A stretch of DNA of 7,004 nucleotides, taken from contig JAIPEI010000190.1 of the NCBI GenBank assembly GCA_021737245.1, positions 1-7,004 of the forward strand. Reading direction: 5' to 3'. The translations under genes were made by a program, and so were the position numbers. Position 1 is the first letter of the stretch. Each line of letters opens with the position of its first letter. This stretch comes from Deltaproteobacteria bacterium (lineage in GTDB: Bacteria > Desulfobacterota > DSM-4660 > Desulfatiglandales > HGW-15). The notes under the pieces were generated by a model. That model searched no databases and was not told the origin of the DNA. It worked only from the letters and a program-made list of their open reading frames with translations. Positions 1-5,708 of this stretch are shown piece by piece.

Positions 1-469
1 TGCGCTCCGCATAGAGCTCCTCCAGAAGGCGGCTGTTGAACGAGTCGAGAACGGTCCGGGTGTACGCGATCCGCATGGAGGCCATGTTGCTCATGCTGCC
101 GTCCGCCAGGATCTGAACCGATGCCGTCTTTTTGCTGCGAATCCTCTCGGAGAAATCCGGCGGAATCTTGATCCCCAGATCCGCTTCCTGGGCGAGCAGG
201 ATGCGTTCGAGCGCTTTCGGGTCATCGACCCGGTGCGTGATGCGAAAGGTTCGATTCGCGTCCAGGCTGTCCGACAGCCTGCGGCTCTCCGAAGTCCGGC
301 AATGGTCCATCCAGGCGACCCGCACGTCCCGCACGTCCGTGGACACCACGTACCCGAACACGAGCAGCTGGATCAGGGGGGCGATGATCAGGAGGGGCCG
401 ATTCTTCCGGTCCCTGAACAGCTGGATGAACTCCTTTCGCACGAGCTCTCGAACGCGAACCGGGCTCAT
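1..469 (-). CDS. ABC-2 type exporter permease, second subunit (YbhR-like), N-terminal part only
   Basis: This is the last visible gene of the export operon and is cut by the left window edge: only the first 156 residues are present. It starts at ATG 469, one base after the stop of the preceding permease (TGA-C-ATG), so translation is probably coupled. Residues 1-22 are a basic cytoplasmic segment beginning MSPVRVRELVRKEF. Residues about 24-44 form a hydrophobic first membrane helix (PLLIIAPLIQLLVFGYVV). After that comes the large periplasmic domain typical of ABC-2 permeases of the YbhS/YbhR/YhhJ type, including the ILADGSMSN stretch that matches the family's LxLDGxNxN region. The remaining five or so membrane helices should lie to the left. 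Together with the upstream permease it should form the membrane channel of a heterodimeric exporter. Family assignment rests on sequence pattern and gene order; the substrate is unknown. A YbhS/YhhJ-like name is equally possible. Confidence 0.88.
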   Translation of the reverse strand, partial: MSPVRVRELVRKEFIQLFRDRKNRPLLIIAPLIQLLVFGYVVSTDVRDVRVAWMDHCRTSESRRLSDSLDANRTFRITHRVDDPKALERILLAQEADLGIKIPPDFSERIRSKKTASVQILADGSMSNMASMRIAYTRTVLDSFNSRLLEELYAER

Positions 470-470
470 G

Positions 471-1607
471 TCACATGCCCTCCCGCCTGAACATGGCAAA
501 GGTGAGCAGCACCAGGACCCCGAACATGATCAGGAGCACCACAAAGCTGGGCCAGAGCCGGTCCAGCCCCAGATTGCGAAGGTACAGCCCGTTCAGAATG
601 TCAATGTAGTAGGTCGCCGGTACGACCCGTGTCACCATCTGGAGAAACCGCGGCATGTTCTCCACGGGGAACACGAAGTTCGACAACAGCAGGGAGGGCA
701 GATAGGTGATCAGGATCGCCAGCTGATTGGCCACCAGCTGACTCTTGGTTCCCACGGAAATCAGCAGGCCCAGGCTCAGGGCCACGGCCAGGTAGACTCC
801 CGAGCCCAGCACCATCAGCCAGAAGCTCGACTTCATGACCACGCCGAAGAGGAGCTGGCCCATGAGCATGGCCACCAGCACATCCACGGCCCCGATCAGG
901 AAGTAGGGGATCGCCTTGCCCAGGATGAACTCGCCCGCCGTGACGGGGAGGGTCCGGATGGTCTCCATGGTCCCGTTTTCATACTCCCGCGCCACCACCA
1001 GGGAGGTGAGGATGGCGCCGGCGATCATGATGATGATGGCGATGATGCCCGGGATGATGAAGTTGCGGCTCTCCAGATCCTCGTTGAACCAGACGCGGAT
1101 CCTGCCTTCCACCGGAACGCGGACAGCCTCACGGCCCCTGCTGTTGAGGAACTCCAGCAGGAGCTCCCGGTTCTCCCGCTCCACAAACGCAAGGATGTAG
1201 CTCCGGGCCAGTCCCGCCTGGTTCGGGTCGCTCCCGTCCAGCAGGAACTGGAGGGGGCTCGCCCGGTCCGCCTGAAGTCGTCCCGTCCACCCGGGCGGAA
1301 TGATCAGGGCCGCGGCGGCCCCTCCCTCGTCGAGGCGGTCGGCCGCCTCGCGGGTATTGGGCAGCCGGGCCGCCACGTCGAAGTAAATGGTGGCGTCCAG
1401 TCGCTCCACCAGGCCTCTGCTCGTCTCGGTGCGGTCGTGATCCACGACCACCACCTGAATGTGCTCCACGTCCAGGCTCAGCGCGTATCCAAAGAGCAGG
1501 ATCAGGACGAGCGGAATCACAAAGGCGAGAAAGAGGCTCCTGACATCCCGCATCAGGTGGTAGAGCTCCTTCCGCGCCACGGCCCGGATGCGGACGGGGT
1601 TCATCAT
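471..1607 (-). CDS. ABC-2 type exporter permease, first subunit (YbhS-like)
   Basis: A complete 378-residue permease of the ABC2_membrane_3 type, close to the usual length for the family. A basic N-terminus (MMNPVRIRAVARKEL) precedes membrane helix 1 at about 24-44 (FLAFVIPLVLILLFGYAL). A periplasmic domain of roughly 140 residues starts with the VVVVDHDRT stretch typical of these permeases. Five more helices lie in the C-terminal half, at about 184-206, 230-250, 260-282, 289-312 and 345-372. Between helices 2 and 3 sits EYENGTMETI, the family's E-x-E-x-GT-hE-h coupling element, followed by LPVTAGEFILGK. The start ATG overlaps the stop of the upstream ATPase gene by four bases (ATGA) and is followed by a second ATG; no good independent Shine-Dalgarno is seen, so coupling is likely. 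It is inferred to pair with the downstream permease and be powered by the two ATPases. Substrate unknown. Confidence 0.93.
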   Translation of the reverse strand: MMNPVRIRAVARKELYHLMRDVRSLFLAFVIPLVLILLFGYALSLDVEHIQVVVVDHDRTETSRGLVERLDATIYFDVAARLPNTREAADRLDEGGAAAALIIPPGWTGRLQADRASPLQFLLDGSDPNQAGLARSYILAFVERENRELLLEFLNSRGREAVRVPVEGRIRVWFNEDLESRNFIIPGIIAIIIMIAGAILTSLVVAREYENGTMETIRTLPVTAGEFILGKAIPYFLIGAVDVLVAMLMGQLLFGVVMKSSFWLMVLGSGVYLAVALSLGLLISVGTKSQLVANQLAILITYLPSLLLSNFVFPVENMPRFLQMVTRVVPATYYIDILNGLYLRNLGLDRLWPSFVVLLIMFGVLVLLTFAMFRREGM

Positions 1608-2371
1608 GGCCGAACACCCGGATCCTCTTCGCGCGCCATGAGCCGAATGAACACGTCGTTGAGATCGGCGTCCGGACGATCCGGAAACTGCTCCCGTACG
1701 ATGGCCTCGGGGCGGCCCATGGCCACGATCCGCCCCTCGTTGATCATCACCACACGATCGCAGTGACCCGCCTCATCCATGTAATGCGTGGTCACGAAGA
1801 CCGTCACCCCCTCCTCCGCCAGCTCCTCGATGAAGGACCAGAACTGTCTGCGCGTGATGGGATCCACCCCCGAGGTGGGTTCGTCCAGGAACAGGATCTC
1901 CGGACGGTGAAGAAGCGAGCACCCCAATGCCAGCCTCTGCCGCCAGCCGGGCGGGAGATCGCGGGTCAGCCGGTTGCGGGCATCCTCCAGCCGGGCCGTC
2001 TCCAGAGCCCGGCGGATCCGCTCGTCCCACTGTTTTCGCGGCACATCGTAGATGCCCAGGTAGAAACGGAGGTTCTCGAAAGGGGTCAGGTCCTCGTACA
2101 GGGAAAACCGCTGGGACATGTACCCGACGGTCCGCCGGATCTGCTCGGACTCCGTGTACACGTCGTGGCCGGCCACCCGGCCGGTCCCCGATGTAGGGGG
2201 AATGATGCCGCACAGCATGCGGATGGTGGTTGATTTTCCCGCACCGTTGGGTCCGAGAAAACCGAAGATCTCACCGCGCCCGAGCGAGAAGGAGACCCGG
2301 TCCACGGCCGTGAAACGCCCGAAGCGCTTCACCAGATCCTTCACCATCACGGCCTCGCCGCGCGCGCTCAC
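1604..2371 (-). CDS. ABC exporter ATPase B (equivalent to the C-terminal half of YbhF)
   Basis: A 255-residue nucleotide-binding subunit. Numbering from the GTG start, Walker A is GPNGAGKST (40-48), the Q-loop glutamine is 87, Walker B with catalytic Glu is ILFLDE (159-164), then EPTSGVDP, and the switch His is 196 in TTHYMDE. The signature motif is non-canonical: LPPGW (139-143) where LSGGQ is expected; from memory, the C-terminal half of E. coli YbhF is similarly altered here. It therefore has a complete Walker/His set but a weakened signature, complementary to ATPase A. The GTG start overlaps the stop of ATPase A (GTGA). An alternative start, ATG 2347, has GAGG five bases upstream. I prefer GTG because the later start would remove part of the first beta strand, but either is possible. 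The frame stays open well upstream, but there it only shadows ATPase A. Confidence 0.92.
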   Translation of the reverse strand: MSARGEAVMVKDLVKRFGRFTAVDRVSFSLGRGEIFGFLGPNGAGKSTTIRMLCGIIPPTSGTGRVAGHDVYTESEQIRRTVGYMSQRFSLYEDLTPFENLRFYLGIYDVPRKQWDERIRRALETARLEDARNRLTRDLPPGWRQRLALGCSLLHRPEILFLDEPTSGVDPITRRQFWSFIEELAEEGVTVFVTTHYMDEAGHCDRVVMINEGRIVAMGRPEAIVREQFPDRPDADLNDVFIRLMAREEDPGVRP

Positions 2372-3117
2372 GAGTCCATCCCGCCGTCCGCTTCCTGAAT
2401 CCGGGCGATCATGGCCTCCTCCAGGGACGGGCGGCCTCCACGGATCGCATCCGGCGTACCCTGCCCGATCACCCGGGACAAATGCATCAGGGCCAGCCGG
2501 TCGCAGAGCTCGCCCTCCTCCAGGTAGGCGGTGGAGACCACGATGGTCATGCCGTCCTCCCGCATGTCCGCCAGGATGTCCCAGAACTCCCGCCGGCTCA
2601 CCGGATCCACGCCGTTCGTGGGCTCGTCGAGGACCAGCAGCTTCGGATGGTGCACCAGCACGCACGCCAGGGCGAGCTTCTGCTTCATTCCACCGGAGAG
2701 ATCCCGGGCGAGCCGCCCCTTGAAGGGGGTCAGGTTGGAGAATCCCAGGTACCGCTCCTTGCGCTCCCGCCGCTCCCGCCCGAACACGCTGAACACGTCC
2801 AGAAAGAAATCGATGTTCTCCTCCACCGTGAGGTCCAGGTAGAGGCCGAAGCGCTGGGGCATGTATCCGATCAGCGGCTTGACCCGCTCGCGGTCCCGCA
2901 CCGTGTCCAGCCCGCCCACCCGGATGGTTCCGCCGGAAGGCGCCAGGGTCGTGGCCAGCATGCGGAGAAGCGTGGATTTTCCGGCCCCGTCCGAGCCCAC
3001 GAGGCCCAGGATCCCGCCGGCCTGAAACTGCAGGCTCACCTCGGACACGGCATGAATGGACCCGAACCAGCGGGACACGGCCTCCAGCTCGACGAATGCG
3101 GGGGTCCGAATATTCAT
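2368..3117 (-). CDS. ABC exporter ATPase A (equivalent to the N-terminal half of YbhF)
   Basis: A 249-residue nucleotide-binding subunit. Walker A is GSDGAGKST (41-49), the Q-loop lies at MPQRFGLY (Gln88), the signature is a good LSGGM with KQKLALA after it (140-150), and Walker B with catalytic Glu is LLVLDE (160-165), followed by PTNGVDP. The switch histidine is missing: the segment reads STAYLEE, with Ala197 where active ATPases have His in TTHYMDE. This replacement also occurs, as I recall, in the first half of E. coli YbhF, so it looks like a family trait rather than decay. The start ATG lies 38 bp after the fusion-protein stop; its ribosome site is weak (GAGG about 13 bases upstream), and no alternative in-frame start was found nearby. 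It is expected to dimerise with ATPase B on the cytoplasmic face of the two permeases. Confidence 0.93.
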   Translation of the reverse strand: MNIRTPAFVELEAVSRWFGSIHAVSEVSLQFQAGGILGLVGSDGAGKSTLLRMLATTLAPSGGTIRVGGLDTVRDRERVKPLIGYMPQRFGLYLDLTVEENIDFFLDVFSVFGRERRERKERYLGFSNLTPFKGRLARDLSGGMKQKLALACVLVHHPKLLVLDEPTNGVDPVSRREFWDILADMREDGMTIVVSTAYLEEGELCDRLALMHLSRVIGQGTPDAIRGGRPSLEEAMIARIQEADGGMDS

Positions 3118-3155
3118 GGGGCGGCGGGTACCTCGGCGGCGGCAGAGAGCACGGT

Positions 3156-4322
3156 TCAGCGAAGCCAGGCGTCGGCGGGCATGCCCGGCTTGAGCTCACG
3201 CTCCGGGTTGGGGATCGACACCTCGACCAGGTAGACGAGCTTGACGCGCTCCTTTTGCGTCTGGATGAACTTGGGGGTGAACTCCGCCTCGCTCGAGATG
3301 AAGGTCACCTTCCCCGGGTACACCTTGACCGGGAAGGTATCCACCTTCACGTCCACGTCCTGGCCGGGCTTCACCATGCCGATCTCGGTCTCGTTTACGA
3401 AGATCACGAGATCCACCCTGGAGAGGTCGGTCAGGGAGAGGACCTCGCGGGAAGGGATGACCACCTCTCCGGGCTCCACGCTCCGGACGGTGATGGTGCC
3501 GTCGAACGGGGCGAACAGGCGGGTGTAGCCGAGCTGGACCTCGGCCAGGGCCAGGGCGGCGCGCGCCTCGTCCACGCGCGCCCGGGCCGTCTCGATCTCC
3601 CGTTCGGTCACCTGAATCCTCTGGAGGTTGCCGCGGGCCAGGGCCAGCACGGCACGGCCCTCGGCGAGCCGGGCCCGGGCCGTCTCGATCTCTTCCGCTC
3701 GAAATCCCTCCCTCAGAAGGGCATGCTGCTCGCGGGCCCGCTCCCAGGCCCGGAGCGCGTTTTCGTACTGGAGGACGACCCGGTCCCGCTCCTCCTCGGA
3801 GACACTGCCCTCCCGATACAGCCTTTCGTATCGGTCCCTGTTCTTTCGGGCCTTGTCCAGGGTCTCCCGGGCCGAGGCCAGGGCGAGCCTGGCCTGCTCC
3901 ACATCCTGGGGCCGGTATCCCTTCTCCAGCTCACGCACCCTCGCCTTCAGCGCCTCCACGCCCGCCTGCGCCCGGTCCACCTCATCCGGCAGGGTGGCGC
4001 GGTGGACCTCCAGCAGGGCGGCCAGCCTCGCAATCTCCCGCTCGGCCGTGACGAGCCGGGCCTCGGCCATGTCGCGGCGCGCCTCGAGCTCGCTGCGGTC
4101 GAGCTCCGCCAGGAGCCTGCCTTCGGTCACGTCTTCCCCCTCGTCCACCAGCACGCGCCGCACCCGCCCGCTCGTCTGAAAGGCGAGCTCGGCCCGGGTG
4201 GCCTCGATGGTCCCGGAGTAGTAGGGCTCCTGCTCCCGAACCCGGCGCTGGCCCAGATAAACGGCGGCGCCGGCACCGATGAGAAGCAGCAGGAACAGGA
4301 TGAGAAGGATACGTTTCTTCAA
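3156..4322 (-). CDS. HlyD-family membrane fusion protein of the ABC exporter (YbhG/YhiI-like)
   Basis: First gene of the operon, 388 residues. It should be anchored in the inner membrane and bridge the periplasm to an outer-membrane channel of the TolC type, which is not encoded here. A lysine-rich start (MKKR) is followed by one membrane helix at about 5-23. The first half of a lipoyl/barrel-sandwich domain is at about 35-75 (AFQTSGRVRRVLVDEGEDV). A long Glu/Arg/Ala-rich coiled-coil hairpin spans about 76-268. The second lipoyl half follows from about 269 (RLFAPFDGTITVRSVEPGEVV), then a beta-barrel region and a typical end, KPGMPADAWLR. Residues 211-241 and 242-272 are a tandem repeat. E. 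coli YbhG is about 330 residues from memory, so this one is longer, mainly in the hairpin. I chose TTG 4322 because GGAGG sits six bases upstream and a promoter lies just beyond; the frame is open to ATG 4529, but that extension would cross the promoter and bury the membrane anchor. Confidence 0.9.
   Translation of the reverse strand: MKKRILLILFLLLLIGAGAAVYLGQRRVREQEPYYSGTIEATRAELAFQTSGRVRRVLVDEGEDVTEGRLLAELDRSELEARRDMAEARLVTAEREIARLAALLEVHRATLPDEVDRAQAGVEALKARVRELEKGYRPQDVEQARLALASARETLDKARKNRDRYERLYREGSVSEEERDRVVLQYENALRAWERAREQHALLREGFRAEEIETARARLAEGRAVLALARGNLQRIQVTEREIETARARVDEARAALALAEVQLGYTRLFAPFDGTITVRSVEPGEVVIPSREVLSLTDLSRVDLVIFVNETEIGMVKPGQDVDVKVDTFPVKVYPGKVTFISSEAEFTPKFIQTQKERVKLVYLVEVSIPNPERELKPGMPADAWLR
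3507..3692 (-). repeat. Tandem 93-bp (31-residue) repeat inside the fusion-protein gene
   Basis: Two adjacent 31-codon units (3600-3692 and 3507-3599) both begin EIETARAR and continue with related residues: LAEGRAVLALA in the first, VDEARAALALA in the second. At the DNA level, 20 bases are identical at 3580-3599 and 3673-3692, exactly 93 bp apart. The reading frame is kept, so the duplication lengthens one arm of the coiled-coil hairpin by 31 residues. The repeated 20-mer could also serve as a recombination point for gain or loss of one unit. Confidence 0.85.
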
Positions 4323-4328
4323 GCCTTG

Positions 4329-4333
4329 CCTCC
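4329..4333 (-). promoter_or_regulatory. Ribosome binding site that decides the TTG start of the fusion protein
   Basis: GGAGG on the minus strand lies six bases before TTG 4322. This is the strongest Shine-Dalgarno match in the exporter operon and the main reason for taking a non-ATG start. The upstream in-frame ATGs at 4388 and 4382 fall beyond the predicted -35 box and so would not be on the transcript. Confidence 0.75.
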
Positions 4334-4343
4334 GGTCGGACCT

Positions 4344-4372
4344 TTTATAGCACCGGTCTCGCGCCTTCACAA
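4344..4372 (-). promoter_or_regulatory. Predicted sigma70-like promoter of the exporter operon
   Basis: On the minus strand, TTGTGA (4367-4372, four of six matches to TTGACA) and TATAAA (4344-4349, five of six matches to TATAAT) are separated by exactly 17 bases. Transcription would start near 4337, giving a leader of about 15 nt that contains the GGAGG ribosome site and then the TTG start. The boxes, spacer, ribosome site and start all fit together, which supports the chosen gene start. Not experimentally shown. Confidence 0.65.
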
Positions 4373-4493
4373 GATCTTCCATCCCCATGCCTGCCCCGAT
4401 CACAAAGAGGCGCAGGAAAAGCTCGAAACAATGCAAAGAGCGAAGGAGAACGGCGGATCCGCGATGAGTACGAACGGTTACTGTCGGCAGTGT

Positions 4494-4522
4494 TTGACAA
4501 GCCCGGTGATTTCTTCTACTAA
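4494..4522 (+). promoter_or_regulatory. Predicted promoter for the YchF-like gene
   Basis: A perfect TTGACA -35 box at 4494-4499 is followed after 17 bases by TACTAA (4517-4522), which matches the -10 consensus at only three of six positions. TCTACT (4515-4520, four matches) is an alternative with a short 15-base spacer. Initiation near 4529 would leave about 33 nt before ATG 4562. The strong -35 with a weak -10 could mean activator dependence, or simply moderate strength. Confidence 0.45.
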
Positions 4523-4561
4523 GGTACAAACGACACTCGGATGAAAGGACGCCGTTCGCGC

Positions 4562-5605
4562 ATGAAGCTCGGCATCATCGGCCTGCCCCAGGCGGGCAAA
4601 TCCACCGTGTTCGAGGCCCTGACCGGCGCCAGGGGCGAGAGCCAGCAGCAGAAGTCCGGCCGCTCGGACCACCGAATCGGGACCGTGCGCGTGGCCGATC
4701 CTCGCGTGGACCATCTCTCGGAGCTCTACAAGCCGAAGAAGACGACCTATGCCCAGGTCGAGTATCTGCTTCCGTCGGACACGGGCGGCGCATCCACGGG
4801 CAAGTCCGAGAACGCCCTCTGGAACCAGGTCCGCCCCTGCGATGCGCTCATCCAGGTGGTGCGGAACTTCCACGGCACCCTTGGAGCCCCTTCGCCCGAG
4901 GCCGATATTCGAGCCCTGGAGGAGGAGATGATCATCAGCGACCTGGCGGTCGTGGAAAAGAAGATGGAGCGCATGGCCCTCGACGCCAAACGGGGCAAGA
5001 AAGACGAGGAGGGCATGCAGGAGCTCATGGAGGCCTGCCGCACCCTTCTGGAGGAGAACCGCCCCCTGCGCTCGGACCCGGGACTGGCCTCCTCACCCGG
5101 GCTCCGGGGTTTCACGTTTCTCTCGGCCAAGCCCCGGCTCCTGATCGTCAACAACGACGACGAGAACGAAGAGCCGCCTTCCTGGTCTTCCCTCCCGGAG
5201 CACGTCGAGGTGATCGTGGTCAGAGGGAGCCTCGAGAAGGAGATCGCGCTTCTCTCTCCCGAGGAGGCCGAGGAGTTCATGGCCGCCTACCACATCCGGA
5301 CCTCCGCGCTGGACCGCGTCATCCGCAGCTCGTACGAGATCCTCGAGCTGATCTCTTTTTTTACGGTGGGCGAGGACGAGGTCAAGGCCTGGACCATTCC
5401 CAAAGGCACCACCGCCCTGGACGCGGCCGGCGTGATCCACTCGGACATCCAGCAGGGGTTCATTCGGGCCGAGGTGATCTCCTTCGAGGAGCTGGTGCGT
5501 CTGGGCAGCCTGCAGGAAGCCAAGAAGGCCGGCCAGGTTCGGCTCGAGGGCAAAGAGCACGTAATCGAGGACGGGGACATCGTGCACTTCCGCTTCAATG
5601 TGTAG
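4562..5605 (+). CDS. YchF/Obg-like P-loop NTPase paralogue with C-terminal TGS domain (DUF933)
   Basis: A 347-residue relative of YchF/OLA1, slightly shorter than typical YchF (about 360). The P-loop GLPQAGKST is at 7-15. DPRVDHLSELYKPKK follows, the usual switch-region block, and then a helical, charged coiled-coil segment at about 125-170. The nucleotide-specificity stretch is VNNDDE (196-201), resembling the NxxE form that makes YchF prefer ATP. The TGS domain at about 265-347 is very well preserved (SFFTVGEDEVKAWTIP, AGVIHSDIQQGFIRAE, DGDIVHFRFNV). The G3 motif, normally VDIAGLVKGA after VEF, is absent: VEY is followed by LLPSDTGG. The role may be ribosome-associated, as for YchF, but altered hydrolysis is likely. 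I chose ATG 4562 because the family begins M-x-x-GIIGLP; AAAGGA lies 12 bases upstream. ATG 4541 would add seven basic residues and lacks a clear ribosome site. Probably not the genome's only YchF-type gene. Confidence 0.85.
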   Translation: MKLGIIGLPQAGKSTVFEALTGARGESQQQKSGRSDHRIGTVRVADPRVDHLSELYKPKKTTYAQVEYLLPSDTGGASTGKSENALWNQVRPCDALIQVVRNFHGTLGAPSPEADIRALEEEMIISDLAVVEKKMERMALDAKRGKKDEEGMQELMEACRTLLEENRPLRSDPGLASSPGLRGFTFLSAKPRLLIVNNDDENEEPPSWSSLPEHVEVIVVRGSLEKEIALLSPEEAEEFMAAYHIRTSALDRVIRSSYEILELISFFTVGEDEVKAWTIPKGTTALDAAGVIHSDIQQGFIRAEVISFEELVRLGSLQEAKKAGQVRLEGKEHVIEDGDIVHFRFNV

Positions 5606-5618
5606 GGCTCGGAGGCCC

Positions 5619-5653
5619 AGAGAAAAGAGGGAAGAGGAAAGAGGAAAGGAAAA
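5619..5653 (+). repeat. 35-nt uninterrupted polypurine tract with tandem GAGGAAA units
   Basis: All 35 bases are A or G on the plus strand. GAGGAAA occurs twice in tandem (5634-5640 and 5641-5647), followed by a partial third unit, GGAAAA. It lies in the 103-bp gap between the YchF-like gene and argC. It may be a low-complexity spacer, an unstructured ribosome-standby region with many Shine-Dalgarno-like cores, or a slippage-prone tract. No gene is visible in this gap. Confidence 0.8.
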
Positions 5654-5668
5654 CCCGATCGCGGTTTT
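5650..5668. terminator. Weak hairpin between the YchF-like gene and argC
   Basis: AAAACC (5650-5655) and GGTTTT (5663-5668) form a perfect 6-bp stem around a 7-base loop. The stem is A/T-rich with only two G-C pairs, and the downstream run is interrupted, so it is a poor intrinsic terminator in either direction. If it does not terminate, the YchF-like gene and argC may be co-transcribed; I see no confident separate promoter for argC. Confidence 0.2.
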
Positions 5669-5695
5669 CATCTACTTTTGTGGTTGAGGCGGGGA

Positions 5696-5700
5696 AAGGA
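5696..5700 (+). promoter_or_regulatory. Ribosome binding site of argC
   Basis: AAGGA within GGGGAAAGGA ends eight bases before ATG 5709. A closer ATG at 5701 meets TGA after three codons (M-E-S) and is not a gene start. Confidence 0.65.
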
Positions 5701-5708
5701 ATGGAATC

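Larger units (their letters stand above)
4323..4540. promoter_or_regulatory. Divergent control region between the exporter operon and the YchF-like gene
   Basis: A 218-bp gap between divergently transcribed genes. It is visibly more A/T-rich than the flanking coding DNA, especially at 4343-4349 and 4491-4530. It carries a candidate promoter on each strand (listed separately). A short inverted repeat, ACTG-TCGG-CAGT (4480-4491), lies directly next to the plus-strand -35 box and could be an operator, but it is too short to claim. No regulator gene (for example of the TetR type that controls E. coli ybhGFSR) is present in the window. The open frame on the minus strand through this region (up to 4529) is not supported as coding. 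Confidence 0.6.

Noticed and set aside
132..1766. Very long plus-strand open frame (544 codons) opposite the permeases
   Set aside because: It is antisense to two well-supported permease genes, is rich in His, Gln, Gly, Asp and Arg with no recognisable domain, and is the usual shadow of G/C-rich third positions.
2372..3199. Upstream extension of the ATPase B frame, which could suggest a fused 531-residue protein
   Set aside because: The upstream part is the out-of-frame shadow of ATPase A; it has no ABC motifs and is Gly/Arg/Pro/Ala-rich. The real ATPase A lies in another frame with all motifs.
4323..4529. 69-codon N-terminal extension of the fusion protein from ATG 4529
   Set aside because: It would cross the predicted promoter, place the membrane anchor internally and is not needed: GGAGG and TTG 4322 give a normal N-terminus.
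2482..4544. Long plus-strand open frames (2482-3234 and 3096-4544) opposite the ATPase and fusion-protein genes
   Set aside because: Both are antisense to genes with clear motifs, show low-complexity His/Gln/Leu/Gly composition and have no ribosome site or family pattern.
4541..4561. Earlier ATG for the YchF-like gene adding seven residues
   Set aside because: The family begins directly with M-x-x-GIIGLP, and no Shine-Dalgarno sits in front of 4541. It cannot be fully excluded.
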